DNA of 64,000 nt from Pseudomonas oryzae. GTDB lineage: Bacteria > Pseudomonadota > Gammaproteobacteria > Pseudomonadales > Pseudomonadaceae. The notes under the pieces were generated by a model. The model ran no database searches, was not told the origin of the DNA, and saw only the letters and a program-made list of their open reading frames with translations. This document shows positions 55,192 to 62,674 of the stretch, in pieces (within the stretch, counting starts at the first letter, position 1; every line of letters starts with the position of its first letter). The stretch spans positions 2,337,001 through 2,401,000 of the forward strand of contig NZ_LT629751.1 in assembly GCF_900104805.1 (NCBI RefSeq). The letters run 5' to 3'. Position numbers and translations under genes: made by a program.

Positions 55192-56202
55192 ATGACCAGT
55201 GGAAGCTTTCAAATTCTCGCGCTGTCCGGCGGGGGATATCGCGGACTTTATACTGCAACTATCTTGGCTGAGCTTGAGCGCGAGCTGGGTGGACCTATAG
55301 CCCGCCATTTCGACCTCATTGCCGGCACCTCTATCGGAGGGATCCTAGCCCTTGCCATTGCCAACGAGATTCCTGCCAGCAACCTGGTGAAAATGTTCGT
55401 TAAGAAGGGCACGGACATCTTCAAGCCCCGGACCCGCCTTCCCCTTTTCAAGTCAACTTTCAGCAGTGACGAACTGAAGAAGGTCATCTCGGCAACGGAT
55501 ATGCTGGGGGAGCGCTTGCTGGGCGAATGCCTGCACCCCGTCATCATTCCTGCCATCAACTACTCAACAGGAAAACCTGTTCTTTTCAAGACACCTCACA
55601 ACGAGAGCTTCAGATTCGACCATCTCCACAAGATGGTCGATGTCGGGCTTGCAACCAGCGCCGCCCCCACCTATTTTCCCCGCCATTTCTTTCAGCACAA
55701 CCAGTACGTCGATGGTGGGCTCTTCGCGAACGCGCCAGGCCTGCTGGCTGTTCATGAGGCCGAAACGTTCCTTGGCGCGGACGTCTCCCAGTTAAAGCTG
55801 CTCTCCATCGGCACGATGTCCTCCAAGTTTACAGTGAATCCCAAGAGCAACAGGGACGGCGGTGCTATCGACTGGGGCAGCGGGAACCCAGCCAAGGCGG
55901 CCCAACGGCTCTTTGGTCTGTCGATCTCGGTCCAGGAATCCTTGTGTGACTTCATGCTGATGCACCGGCTGGGTGATCGGTACACGCACATCGATGAAGA
56001 CCTGACAGACGACCGTTCGAAGGCCGTCGCACTCGACAAGGCCGACAAGAATGCACAGGAGGTGCTGCGAGGGGCAGGTCTGGAGAAAGCCAAAAGCTGC
56101 CTTGGCGATCCAAAATTCATGAGCCTGTTTGCTCACCAAGCAGCAGAACCGAAGTTCTACTACGGCGCACACGCCCAGCCTCAGGAGGAGTGCCATGCTT
56201 AA
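55192..56202 (+). CDS. capV: CBASS effector, patatin-like phospholipase CapV
   Basis: A 336-residue patatin-family phospholipase. Oxyanion hole LSGGGYRGLYTA at residue 11, nucleophile Ser47 in GTSIGG, catalytic Asp174 in VDGGLFANAPG. There is no signal peptide. Directly followed (8-base overlap) by a DncV-type nucleotidyltransferase, then E2/E1 and JAMM genes, it matches the CapV effector of the V. cholerae-type CBASS, which is activated by 3'3'-cGAMP and destroys the inner membrane during phage infection. ATG 55192 has AGAAGGA upstream. Codon use is less GC-rich than the chromosome. Confidence 0.93.
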   Translation: MTSGSFQILALSGGGYRGLYTATILAELERELGGPIARHFDLIAGTSIGGILALAIANEIPASNLVKMFVKKGTDIFKPRTRLPLFKSTFSSDELKKVISATDMLGERLLGECLHPVIIPAINYSTGKPVLFKTPHNESFRFDHLHKMVDVGLATSAAPTYFPRHFFQHNQYVDGGLFANAPGLLAVHEAETFLGADVSQLKLLSIGTMSSKFTVNPKSNRDGGAIDWGSGNPAKAAQRLFGLSISVQESLCDFMLMHRLGDRYTHIDEDLTDDRSKAVALDKADKNAQEVLRGAGLEKAKSCLGDPKFMSLFAHQAAEPKFYYGAHAQPQEECHA

Positions 56203-57394
56203 CCTGACCAAGCTCTTCTATGCCTCCTACGCGGACACCGAGCACCTGCACGGCGCGCTCATGCCTGAGGAGGAGCAAAAGGCATTTCTGCGGTCCTGCA
56301 GGACGAAGATTAAGGACTACCTGAAGCCTGCCATTGCTGAGGCCACGGTCAGCGTGCTGGGCATGCGGAAACAGGTGCAGCCCCGATTCCGCACTCAAGG
56401 GTCTTGGGCTTACAACACCTGCATCCAACCTGCTCATAAGTTCGACCAAGAGATGGACCTTGACTACGGTGTCTATCTCCCGGTTGATGTCTGGCAGGAG
56501 AACGGCCCGCCGGCAGAGATGGCAAAAGCCTACTTTGATCTGGTCGAGTCTCTGCTACAGATACTCTGCGTCCAGGAAAAATGGACGCTGGTCACGGGTG
56601 ATGACGCGAAAGACACCTGCATCCGCATCGATGTCGCAAGCTGGGCACACATCGATATTCCTCTGTATGCAGCTCCGGCCGACGATTTTGAGAAGGTGGT
56701 GGAAAAGACCGCCATGCTCAAAGCGCAAGCTGGCGCTATGAACTCGCTGAATTACCGCATGGGTTTGGATTCGGCGGAGTTGCTCTATGCCAAGGCCCAA
56801 ACCTGGGATGATCTCGATCAGATCATGATGGCATCGAGAACGGGGAAATGGATCGCCTCCGATCCTGAAACCGTCGCGAAGTGGTTCCGAGATCAAATCG
56901 CACGCTTTGGCGAGCTGGGCGAGCAATTCCTCCGGGTCTGCCGCTATGTGAAGGCATGGCGGGACTTCAATTGGAAGACTGGGGGACCCACTTCTGTCTC
57001 GTTGATGATTGCCATAGCGCAGGGCTTCGAAGGCAAGAAAGGACGGGACGACATTGCCTTGGAGCAGGCTGCCACCGTCGTTGCCCAAGCTGTGCGGGAC
57101 GACATCTACGAACATGGCATAGATAACGGCACAGAAGACTTCAACATACTCACTCAGGATAAACGCATCGAAGCCGGGCTGGCTGCGGATCGCCTTGTAA
57201 GCAACCTGCGCAGCTCTAGAAGCGCCGCTTCCCACCAGGGTCTGAGCGTCTTAAACACCCTGCGTACTGTGCTCGGGGAGCGGATCCCATTCTCTCCGGA
57301 GCTGATCCAGGAGGAAAGCCCTGCGAACATCGTGCGTAACTCAGCGCCGACCATCGTCGCAGCGCCCTATGTCCCTAACACATCTGCGGGCTGA
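56195..57394 (+). CDS. dncV: CD-NTase, DncV-type cyclic dinucleotide synthase
   Basis: A 399-residue nucleotidyltransferase that makes the CBASS second messenger. The active site shows QGSWAYNT at residue 68 (GS motif), metal-binding Asp88 and Asp90 in EMDLDYGVYLP, and a third acid in the strand WAHIDIPLYA near residue 154. Clade-A DncV enzymes make 3'3'-cGAMP. The C-terminus ends PNTSAG; a terminal Gly is what Cap2 needs to conjugate the enzyme to targets. ATG 56195 has AGGAGGAG and overlaps capV by 8 bases. The gene ends one base before the Cap2 start. Confidence 0.93.
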   Translation: MLNLTKLFYASYADTEHLHGALMPEEEQKAFLRSCRTKIKDYLKPAIAEATVSVLGMRKQVQPRFRTQGSWAYNTCIQPAHKFDQEMDLDYGVYLPVDVWQENGPPAEMAKAYFDLVESLLQILCVQEKWTLVTGDDAKDTCIRIDVASWAHIDIPLYAAPADDFEKVVEKTAMLKAQAGAMNSLNYRMGLDSAELLYAKAQTWDDLDQIMMASRTGKWIASDPETVAKWFRDQIARFGELGEQFLRVCRYVKAWRDFNWKTGGPTSVSLMIAIAQGFEGKKGRDDIALEQAATVVAQAVRDDIYEHGIDNGTEDFNILTQDKRIEAGLAADRLVSNLRSSRSAASHQGLSVLNTLRTVLGERIPFSPELIQEESPANIVRNSAPTIVAAPYVPNTSAG

Positions 57395-57395
57395 C

Positions 57396-58145
57396 ATGGA
57401 CGCCAAAAGGGTTGGAGAGGTTCTCCGGTTAATGCACGATCTGAAGTTTCGTGCATTGCCCACCAAAGGCGGCTGTCGGCGCTTTGTCGGAGAACTCTCC
57501 TGCAAACCAGGGGATGTCCCCATTGAACTCAGCATTTCCGATTGGGACTTCATTGAGTACCCCAAGATCAGTATCTTGGGGCAGCCGGAATTCCTACCGA
57601 AGGGGATGGCCCACCATGTCACCGATGGCTCATTTTGCTATTTCGCCAAAGGTGACGTCGTTCTCGACCGCTATGACCCGGCTGGCTCCATCCTACTTTG
57701 CTTGAATCAGGCCACCGGGCTGCTGAATGACCTGATTACCAACCCGACAAGAAACCTGAGGGACATCCAGTCGGAATTTCTGGCGTACTGGACCGCCTCA
57801 AGCAAGGGCACCGTCCTGCGTGTTGGCGTCGGCAATATAACCGACTCAGCCCAATCCGCCCACATCTTCTCATTTGCACCAGGGGAAAGACTCAAGAGGG
57901 TTATTTCCACCGATGCTGACTCCACATCCAAGATGGCTGAGGCGTGGGGAGAGCAAGCCAACGAGGAAAGCAATAGCCACTGCTGGGTCTTTCGTAGCAG
58001 CATCCAACCACCGGTCACTAGCGCCCTCCCCTGGACAATCAAAAAAACACTGCAGTGGCTTAAGGAATGGGATCCCGCTCTTTACAAGAGATACCAGGCA
58101 GCCCTAGAAGCCGACTCGAAGCTCCTAGACATTGGCTATGCCTAA
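57396..58145 (+). CDS. cap2: Cap2 N-terminal part: E2-like domain and linker (ends at in-frame TAA)
   Basis: A 249-residue product containing the E2-like ubiquitin-conjugating fold of CBASS Cap2. HHVTDGSFCYF places the likely E2 catalytic Cys at residue 81, followed by LDRYDPAGSILLCL. After the E2 core (to about residue 140) comes a linker-like region (GTVLRVGVGN ... WTIKKTLQWLKEWDP). The frame ends at TAA 58143-58145, and the same frame then continues without shift into an E1 domain, so this is probably the first half of a fused E2-E1 protein broken by a nonsense codon. ATG 57396 is one base after the dncV stop; ATG 57369 is an alternative. Confidence 0.85.
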   Translation: MDAKRVGEVLRLMHDLKFRALPTKGGCRRFVGELSCKPGDVPIELSISDWDFIEYPKISILGQPEFLPKGMAHHVTDGSFCYFAKGDVVLDRYDPAGSILLCLNQATGLLNDLITNPTRNLRDIQSEFLAYWTASSKGTVLRVGVGNITDSAQSAHIFSFAPGERLKRVISTDADSTSKMAEAWGEQANEESNSHCWVFRSSIQPPVTSALPWTIKKTLQWLKEWDPALYKRYQAALEADSKLLDIGYA

Positions 58146-58148
58146 TTC

Positions 58149-59105
58149 TTGATTGACTGCCCAGCCGGCTGGGTGGGATTCGGCTTCGCTATCAACGCAA
58201 CGATGCGAAAGAAGCTGGCCTTGTCACGTAGAGGAAAATACCGCGGTCGCGCACTTTTTCAGTTTCTGCACATGTATGGCGGAGGCGAAAAAATCAGCCG
58301 GCTGCATGTACAGGATCTCAGCCACAGTTTCATCGCCTCAAGAAACCTAACATCATCGCTGGGAACCGCTTTGTCTGGGCGAAAAGTGGCGCTGATTGGC
58401 TGCGGCGCCATAGGCGGCTATTTGACACAGGCGCTATCACGCTTGGGAGCCGGCCACGAAGGCGGAAGACTAGAGCTTTTCGACCCGCAGATCCTCATGC
58501 CTGAAAACCTAGGCAGGCATGCACTCGGCTTTAAGTATCTTTTCAAAAACAAAGCTGAGGCTCTTAAAGACGAGGCCAACCTGCAACTGCCTGGCATCAA
58601 CGTCGAGGCGCATGCTCTCGAGATGCGCTCGCCAAACACCTTGAAGGACTTTGATCTCATTGTGAACGCGACGGGCGAGGAAACCGTTGCCGAGATGCTA
58701 AACGAAGCCCAAATCAATGCAGGTACCAGCTTTCCACCGATCCTCCATGTCTGGATCAAAGGTAATGGAGAAACCGTCCAAGCTCTGTGGACTGATAGCC
58801 AGGAATTTGGGTGCTTCAGATGCCTTAGACTTAACGCGGAGGAGGACCGTATGCAGGAGCGATTTCCTGTTCTCAAAGGGGATATTGAGAAGTCATACAG
58901 GGCCTGTCAACATTATACACCGTACGCAGTCTCTGCCCCTATTTCTGCGGTGGCACTGGCAACTGATCTGGTCGTCGATTGGTTGAGGACTGACGATCCA
59001 AGCCCAAGATTCAGAACCAGATCTGTCGAAACAGCCGACGTCTACAAGGTTAAAAATCAAAACATAAGGCCCCTAGATGGCTGTCCTGCATGTGTAAAGA
59101 AATAG
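58149..59105 (+). CDS. cap2: Cap2 C-terminal part: E1 (ThiF-like) adenylation domain
   Basis: About 318 codons after the in-frame stop, in the same frame as the E2 part. The ATP-binding motif VALIGCGAIGG is near residue 80, with LELFDPQILMPENLGRHALG (Asp, Asn, Arg of the adenylation site), LIVNATGEETVAE, the pair GCFRC, a likely catalytic Cys in YRACQHYTPYAVSAP and a final GCPAC. A separate start could be TTG 58149, four bases after the TAA, or ATG 58200, but neither has a good ribosome-binding site. In the family this domain adenylates the CD-NTase C-terminus and passes it to the E2 Cys. Confidence 0.85.
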   Translation: MIDCPAGWVGFGFAINATMRKKLALSRRGKYRGRALFQFLHMYGGGEKISRLHVQDLSHSFIASRNLTSSLGTALSGRKVALIGCGAIGGYLTQALSRLGAGHEGGRLELFDPQILMPENLGRHALGFKYLFKNKAEALKDEANLQLPGINVEAHALEMRSPNTLKDFDLIVNATGEETVAEMLNEAQINAGTSFPPILHVWIKGNGETVQALWTDSQEFGCFRCLRLNAEEDRMQERFPVLKGDIEKSYRACQHYTPYAVSAPISAVALATDLVVDWLRTDDPSPRFRTRSVETADVYKVKNQNIRPLDGCPACVKK

Positions 59106-59566
59106 TTTTTTCATGGCCAGATGGATCCGAGTGGTATGTCTTGATCGAGAAGTCCGTCTGGGAGTTTCTATTCTCGCATGCCCAGACAACATCCAATGCG
59201 ACTGAAGCTGGAGGCATTCTGTTGGGCCACAGAGCCGGCCACCATATCCACGTAACCTCTGCAACTGGCCCTCTCCCAAATGACAGGAGAGCAAGACTTA
59301 GCTTTGATCGCTTGGATGCTGGGCATCAGCAAATTGCATACGATGCCTGGACTGATAGCGGGGGCACCATTGACTATGTAGGAGACTGGCACACCCACCC
59401 ACAACAGATGCCGAATCCCTCACCAAAAGATTACTCAGAATGGGAAAAGCTGACAGAATTACTGCCGACCTCTCACCTATTCGCCATTGTAGGTTCTTCA
59501 GGAAATAATTTCTGGCTTGGATGTGGAACGGCCTTGCCAAAAATTCTCACGCTGACCAAGATATAA
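59090..59566 (+). CDS. cap3: CBASS Cap3, JAMM/MPN-family isopeptidase
   Basis: A 158-residue JAB/JAMM metalloprotease. The zinc site is complete: Glu39 in TEAGGILLG, and DWHTHPQQMPNPSPKD giving His101, His103 and Asp114 with Ser111. Cap3 cleaves CD-NTase conjugates made by Cap2 and so limits CBASS priming. The gene overlaps the end of cap2 by 16 bases. Alternative internal starts are possible, but none precedes the conserved fold as well. It closes the four-component type II operon. Confidence 0.92.
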   Translation: MCKEIVFSWPDGSEWYVLIEKSVWEFLFSHAQTTSNATEAGGILLGHRAGHHIHVTSATGPLPNDRRARLSFDRLDAGHQQIAYDAWTDSGGTIDYVGDWHTHPQQMPNPSPKDYSEWEKLTELLPTSHLFAIVGSSGNNFWLGCGTALPKILTLTKI

Positions 59567-60304
59567 ACTAAAAGCCTGTCTGGTCGGTGGAATGGACCTC
59601 CTGAAGACTACCGACTGCAGATAACGGCAGACGGCGTTGATCTTAGCCTCCGGACGCATCATGACGGGGCTCAACTGTAACCACCAAAGCCCACCACTTA
59701 GTGTTTTCGCCTAACCTTTGCAACCCCCAAAGACAGATTGAACGTTCGAGCTTTTCCAGCTCTCAGCGACCCGCGCTGGCCGATGTTGGTTCATCTAACT
59801 GATTTGAGTCCTAAGACTCAAAACCCCAGTCAAATCAAGGCTTTTCGCGCTTTCGGCGCTCACCTCTGATTTGTTGGAAGTCTCACAGCTACGGATTCAG
59901 TATAGGAACCTTTCCACTCTCGCCGAGAGCTTTCGATAACAATTTTATAGCTGCCGATTGAAGAGCAGCATGCAGGGCAACCGCCCCTCAGGCCCACATG
60001 CTGGATTTGAACCCAAAACCACCATGCAGAGATCAGCTCCCTGCTCCTCCCCCCAGAAGATTCATCAGTCTTGAACTGTATCGATTCGGGTCGGTAGCAG
60101 GCTCTCGTGACCGACAGCAGTCGCCCCAAAGCGACCGGTCATAACGGACAGCAACCGTCCAGAGCGGGACATTTGCCCCGATCACCTAGTGGTCTAGAGC
60201 TTGACCTCGGATAACAGCTACCTCTGGGAGATAACCCAGGCGTTGGTTGCTAACAATAGAGTCCAAAGCCGCTTCGATACCGATCCCTCCGCGAGCCCCC
60301 CTGC
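59567..60304. other. Non-coding low-GC stretch between CBASS and the DUF6035 gene
   Basis: About 740 bases with no supported gene on either strand, lying between two convergent transcription units. A perfect stem TTTGAGTC / GACTCAAA (59803-59822, loop CTAA) may terminate either side. The rest shows scattered stops in all frames. The stretch near 60105-60180 (gaccgacagcagtcgcc...) has short GC-rich repeats of cgacc/ggtc. It may be the remains of deleted genes. Confidence 0.45.
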
Positions 60305-61699
60305 TTACCACTGTCGTGCCTCTGCCAGCTCATCCTTGATCTCAGGTATTAGAAACGCAAAGAGGCGGCTGTACTGCAGGTCCTGTCGATAGGCCTCGTC
60401 CTTGTTCTGCAGGCTCTCCCGGATAATCCTTCGCCTCTTTGCCCAGGTTCCTTTCGTGTCCTGCTCCGCTAGTAGGTCGTCCTGTTTGAATGACTTGAGC
60501 GTCCAACCGAATGGAAGCAGGTAGGCTTTGTAGTAATCGAATGCAGTGTTAGTAACATTGATCAGACTCTGCAGTCGGTAGCCTACAGGGCGGCCATATC
60601 GGGCACTAAGGACGATCGAGACAGCCCCATGAAACCTGCCACTGTTGAACGATGTCGGCAGATGAGCCCCCGGGACTGCAATGCTCATACGGCTCCGAAG
60701 TTCCTGCCAGGCAACATCAGCCTCCAGAGTATCTGTTGCTCCGTGCTCTAGCCAAAAGTCATAGAAGGCTTTGCGGAGTATATTTAGATCCAGAGATTCC
60801 TCCAGCTCTGTGCGTCGCGCCTCGTAGTCGTAGAAGTACACGAGCTGATGATCTGTTTTCACGGTCAACTGGTCGAGGAAAACCTCTTTTCTCACCCACT
60901 CGTCGATGACCGTTCGCCCCCTCAGGTGAGGGATGGCATGCCAGCAATCCAACGCCATGCGCCGGGCTTCTCGTGAACGCTCCAAGGACGCCTCATTTAC
61001 GATGAAGACGTTGCGGTTGTTCAGATAGTAGATGTCTTCTTCCGATGTTCGGGTTTGAGTCGGATCGAAGCTTTGGAAAACCCATATTATTGCGCCTCCG
61101 TTTTCCCGGTAAAACTCGCGTCTACCGACAATTTCGGTGAGGAAAGTCGTCGATAGCTGCACCTCGAACGCTAGGCGTTGACCCGCATGCGCAACTTGAA
61201 CGTCCGGCTTGCGCCACGTAGCTCGCTCTGCAAGTGGCATACCCCGCCAGACCCTTTCGACCAGAGGTTCCGAGCATTGGTCGTCGGCTATTAGGCTATC
61301 TCTGATGATGCCTTTGAGCCGTAGATGCGCCAGGCTTTCCTTTGCTGCGTTGTACTTCATGCAGTTGATTTGGTTGGCACTGAAAACACCGCGAGTTGAA
61401 ATCGGGCAGTCTCGCTTACCTTCTTCATCCGGGTGATGGCGAAAATAGAAACACCGTTGCTGAGTGCGCACGAGCATAACGGCGGCGCCGCAAATTCGGC
61501 ATACGAGCCAAGGGACCTCAGCGTTACGAGCGTAGCGCCCGGCAAGCTCGTTTCTGTCTCGGATGACCAAGGCCAATTCACGACTCAGAAAGGCTTGTGG
61601 ATCTACCGTCTCGCCCCTATCTAGGTCGAGAATGTCCGTGAGGAGCATTTGGTCTGTGGGTTTCGCCAATTCGTGCGTGAACATCTGTACTGATTCCAT
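60305..61699 (-). CDS. DUF6035 / CoiA-like nuclease candidate
   Basis: A 464-residue protein. An N-terminal zinc-like cluster (CRIC at 67-70, YFRHHP at 85-90, C98) precedes EXXXH-like KESLAHLRLKGII near residue 120 and then a PD-(D/E)xK variant: KPDVQ (Asp166) and AFEVQLS (Glu179 x Gln181), followed by TEIVGRREFYRENGGAIIWVF. This arrangement is that of competence CoiA and DUF6035 proteins. The C-terminal 230 residues have no motif I know. Low GC and its place beside CBASS suggest an accessory, possibly defensive, nuclease; this is inference. Starts at 61699 or 61684 are both possible. Confidence 0.7.
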   Translation of the reverse strand: MESVQMFTHELAKPTDQMLLTDILDLDRGETVDPQAFLSRELALVIRDRNELAGRYARNAEVPWLVCRICGAAVMLVRTQQRCFYFRHHPDEEGKRDCPISTRGVFSANQINCMKYNAAKESLAHLRLKGIIRDSLIADDQCSEPLVERVWRGMPLAERATWRKPDVQVAHAGQRLAFEVQLSTTFLTEIVGRREFYRENGGAIIWVFQSFDPTQTRTSEEDIYYLNNRNVFIVNEASLERSREARRMALDCWHAIPHLRGRTVIDEWVRKEVFLDQLTVKTDHQLVYFYDYEARRTELEESLDLNILRKAFYDFWLEHGATDTLEADVAWQELRSRMSIAVPGAHLPTSFNSGRFHGAVSIVLSARYGRPVGYRLQSLINVTNTAFDYYKAYLLPFGWTLKSFKQDDLLAEQDTKGTWAKRRRIIRESLQNKDEAYRQDLQYSRLFAFLIPEIKDELAEARQW

Positions 61700-61870
61700 C
61701 CATTTATTTCATTGACGCTCCTAGGTGGTCCACATATCGCCCCACTATTCGAAGTGGTCGGTGCGTCCAACTACCTAGTAAAGGTTCCGTCGCGCCCGTG
61801 CTCAGCTTGGCCCTCAATGGCCAAGGGTAACCGTCCGGGCATCCCGTCTGGTTTGACCCCGCCAAGCTAA

Positions 61871-61907
61871 GAGATGGTGTCCACCTATTTATCGTGGACA
61901 CCATCTC
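61871..61907. repeat. 14-bp perfect inverted repeat before tnpA
   Basis: GAGATGGTGTCCAC (61871-61884) and GTGGACACCATCTC (61894-61907) flank a 9-base AT-rich loop, 21 bases before the tnpA start. It could form an mRNA hairpin that limits transposase expression, or a protein-binding site. Confidence 0.75.
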
Positions 61908-61928
61908 AAGGCTTTCAAGCGGGAAATC

Positions 61929-62261
61929 ATGCAGCGACGTTCTTATTCCAAGGCCTTCAAGGCGCAAGTCGTGCAGGAGTGCAGCCTGCCTGGCAACTCG
62001 GTTGCCAGCGTGGCTCTGAGCCACGGCATCAACACCAACGTGGTTCATCGATGGCGAAGACTGGCGGCGGCCTGCCCATCGTCGACCGAAACACTGCCCG
62101 CATTTCTCCCGGTGATGCTGGAGCCGCCCGCTCAATCGGTGGTTTCCAATCAGGCAGAGATCCGCATTGAGATTCCCCATCGCCGCACGACCGTGACCAT
62201 GCACTGGCCGGCGGCAGATGCCGAAGGCTGTGCCCGGTTCATGCGTGAGCTTTTGCAATGA
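61929..62261 (+). CDS. tnpA: IS66 accessory protein TnpA
   Basis: A 110-residue protein of the IS66 Orf1 type with an N-terminal helix-turn-helix (RRSYSKAFKAQVVQECSLPG ... VALSHGINTNVVHRWRR), which recognises DNA. The C-terminal part ends ADAEGCARFMRELLQ. Its stop overlaps the tnpB start by four bases (ATGA), the usual arrangement in this family. GGGAAATC precedes the start. Confidence 0.92.
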   Translation: MQRRSYSKAFKAQVVQECSLPGNSVASVALSHGINTNVVHRWRRLAAACPSSTETLPAFLPVMLEPPAQSVVSNQAEIRIEIPHRRTTVTMHWPAADAEGCARFMRELLQ

Positions 62262-62593
62262 TCCGCATTGATCGCATCTGGCTGGCCACCGAACCTCTGG
62301 ACATGCGCGCCGGAACGGAAACGGCTCTGGCCAGGGTGGTGGCGGTCTTCGGTGCGGCGCAGCCGCACTGCGCATATCTGTTCGCCAACAAGCGGGCCAA
62401 CCGCATGAAGGTGCTGGTGCATGACGGCTTCGGCGTCTGGCTGGCCTCGCGCCGGCTGAATCAGGGCCGTTTTGTCTGGCCGGGCAACTGGCAGGGCACA
62501 CAGATGGAGTTGAATCCCGAGCAACTTCAGGCGCTGGTGGTCGGACTGCCGTGGCAGCGGGTCGGTGCCGGAGCCGAAATCCGCCTTCTGTAG
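62258..62593 (+). CDS. tnpB: IS66 accessory protein TnpB (Orf2)
   Basis: A 111-residue protein with the Orf2 signature IWLATEPLDMRAGTETALARV near residue 7 and AYLFANKRANRMKVLVHDGFGVWLASRRLNQGRFVWP near residue 39. It is needed for efficient transposition of IS66 elements; the biochemical role is not established. Coupled to tnpA by ATGA overlap. Confidence 0.95.
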   Translation: MIRIDRIWLATEPLDMRAGTETALARVVAVFGAAQPHCAYLFANKRANRMKVLVHDGFGVWLASRRLNQGRFVWPGNWQGTQMELNPEQLQALVVGLPWQRVGAGAEIRLL

Positions 62594-62674
62594 TGAGTCC
62601 TGCGGTGGTGCTTGCTGCGCAATTGACCGAACGACCTATCGTCGGTCGCCGTCGAGGCCGGCACAATCACGGCC

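Noticed and set aside
59860-60129. 89-codon minus-strand ORF in the gap after CBASS
   Set aside because: Weak start context, no motif and no overlap or coupling with a neighbour; treated as chance.
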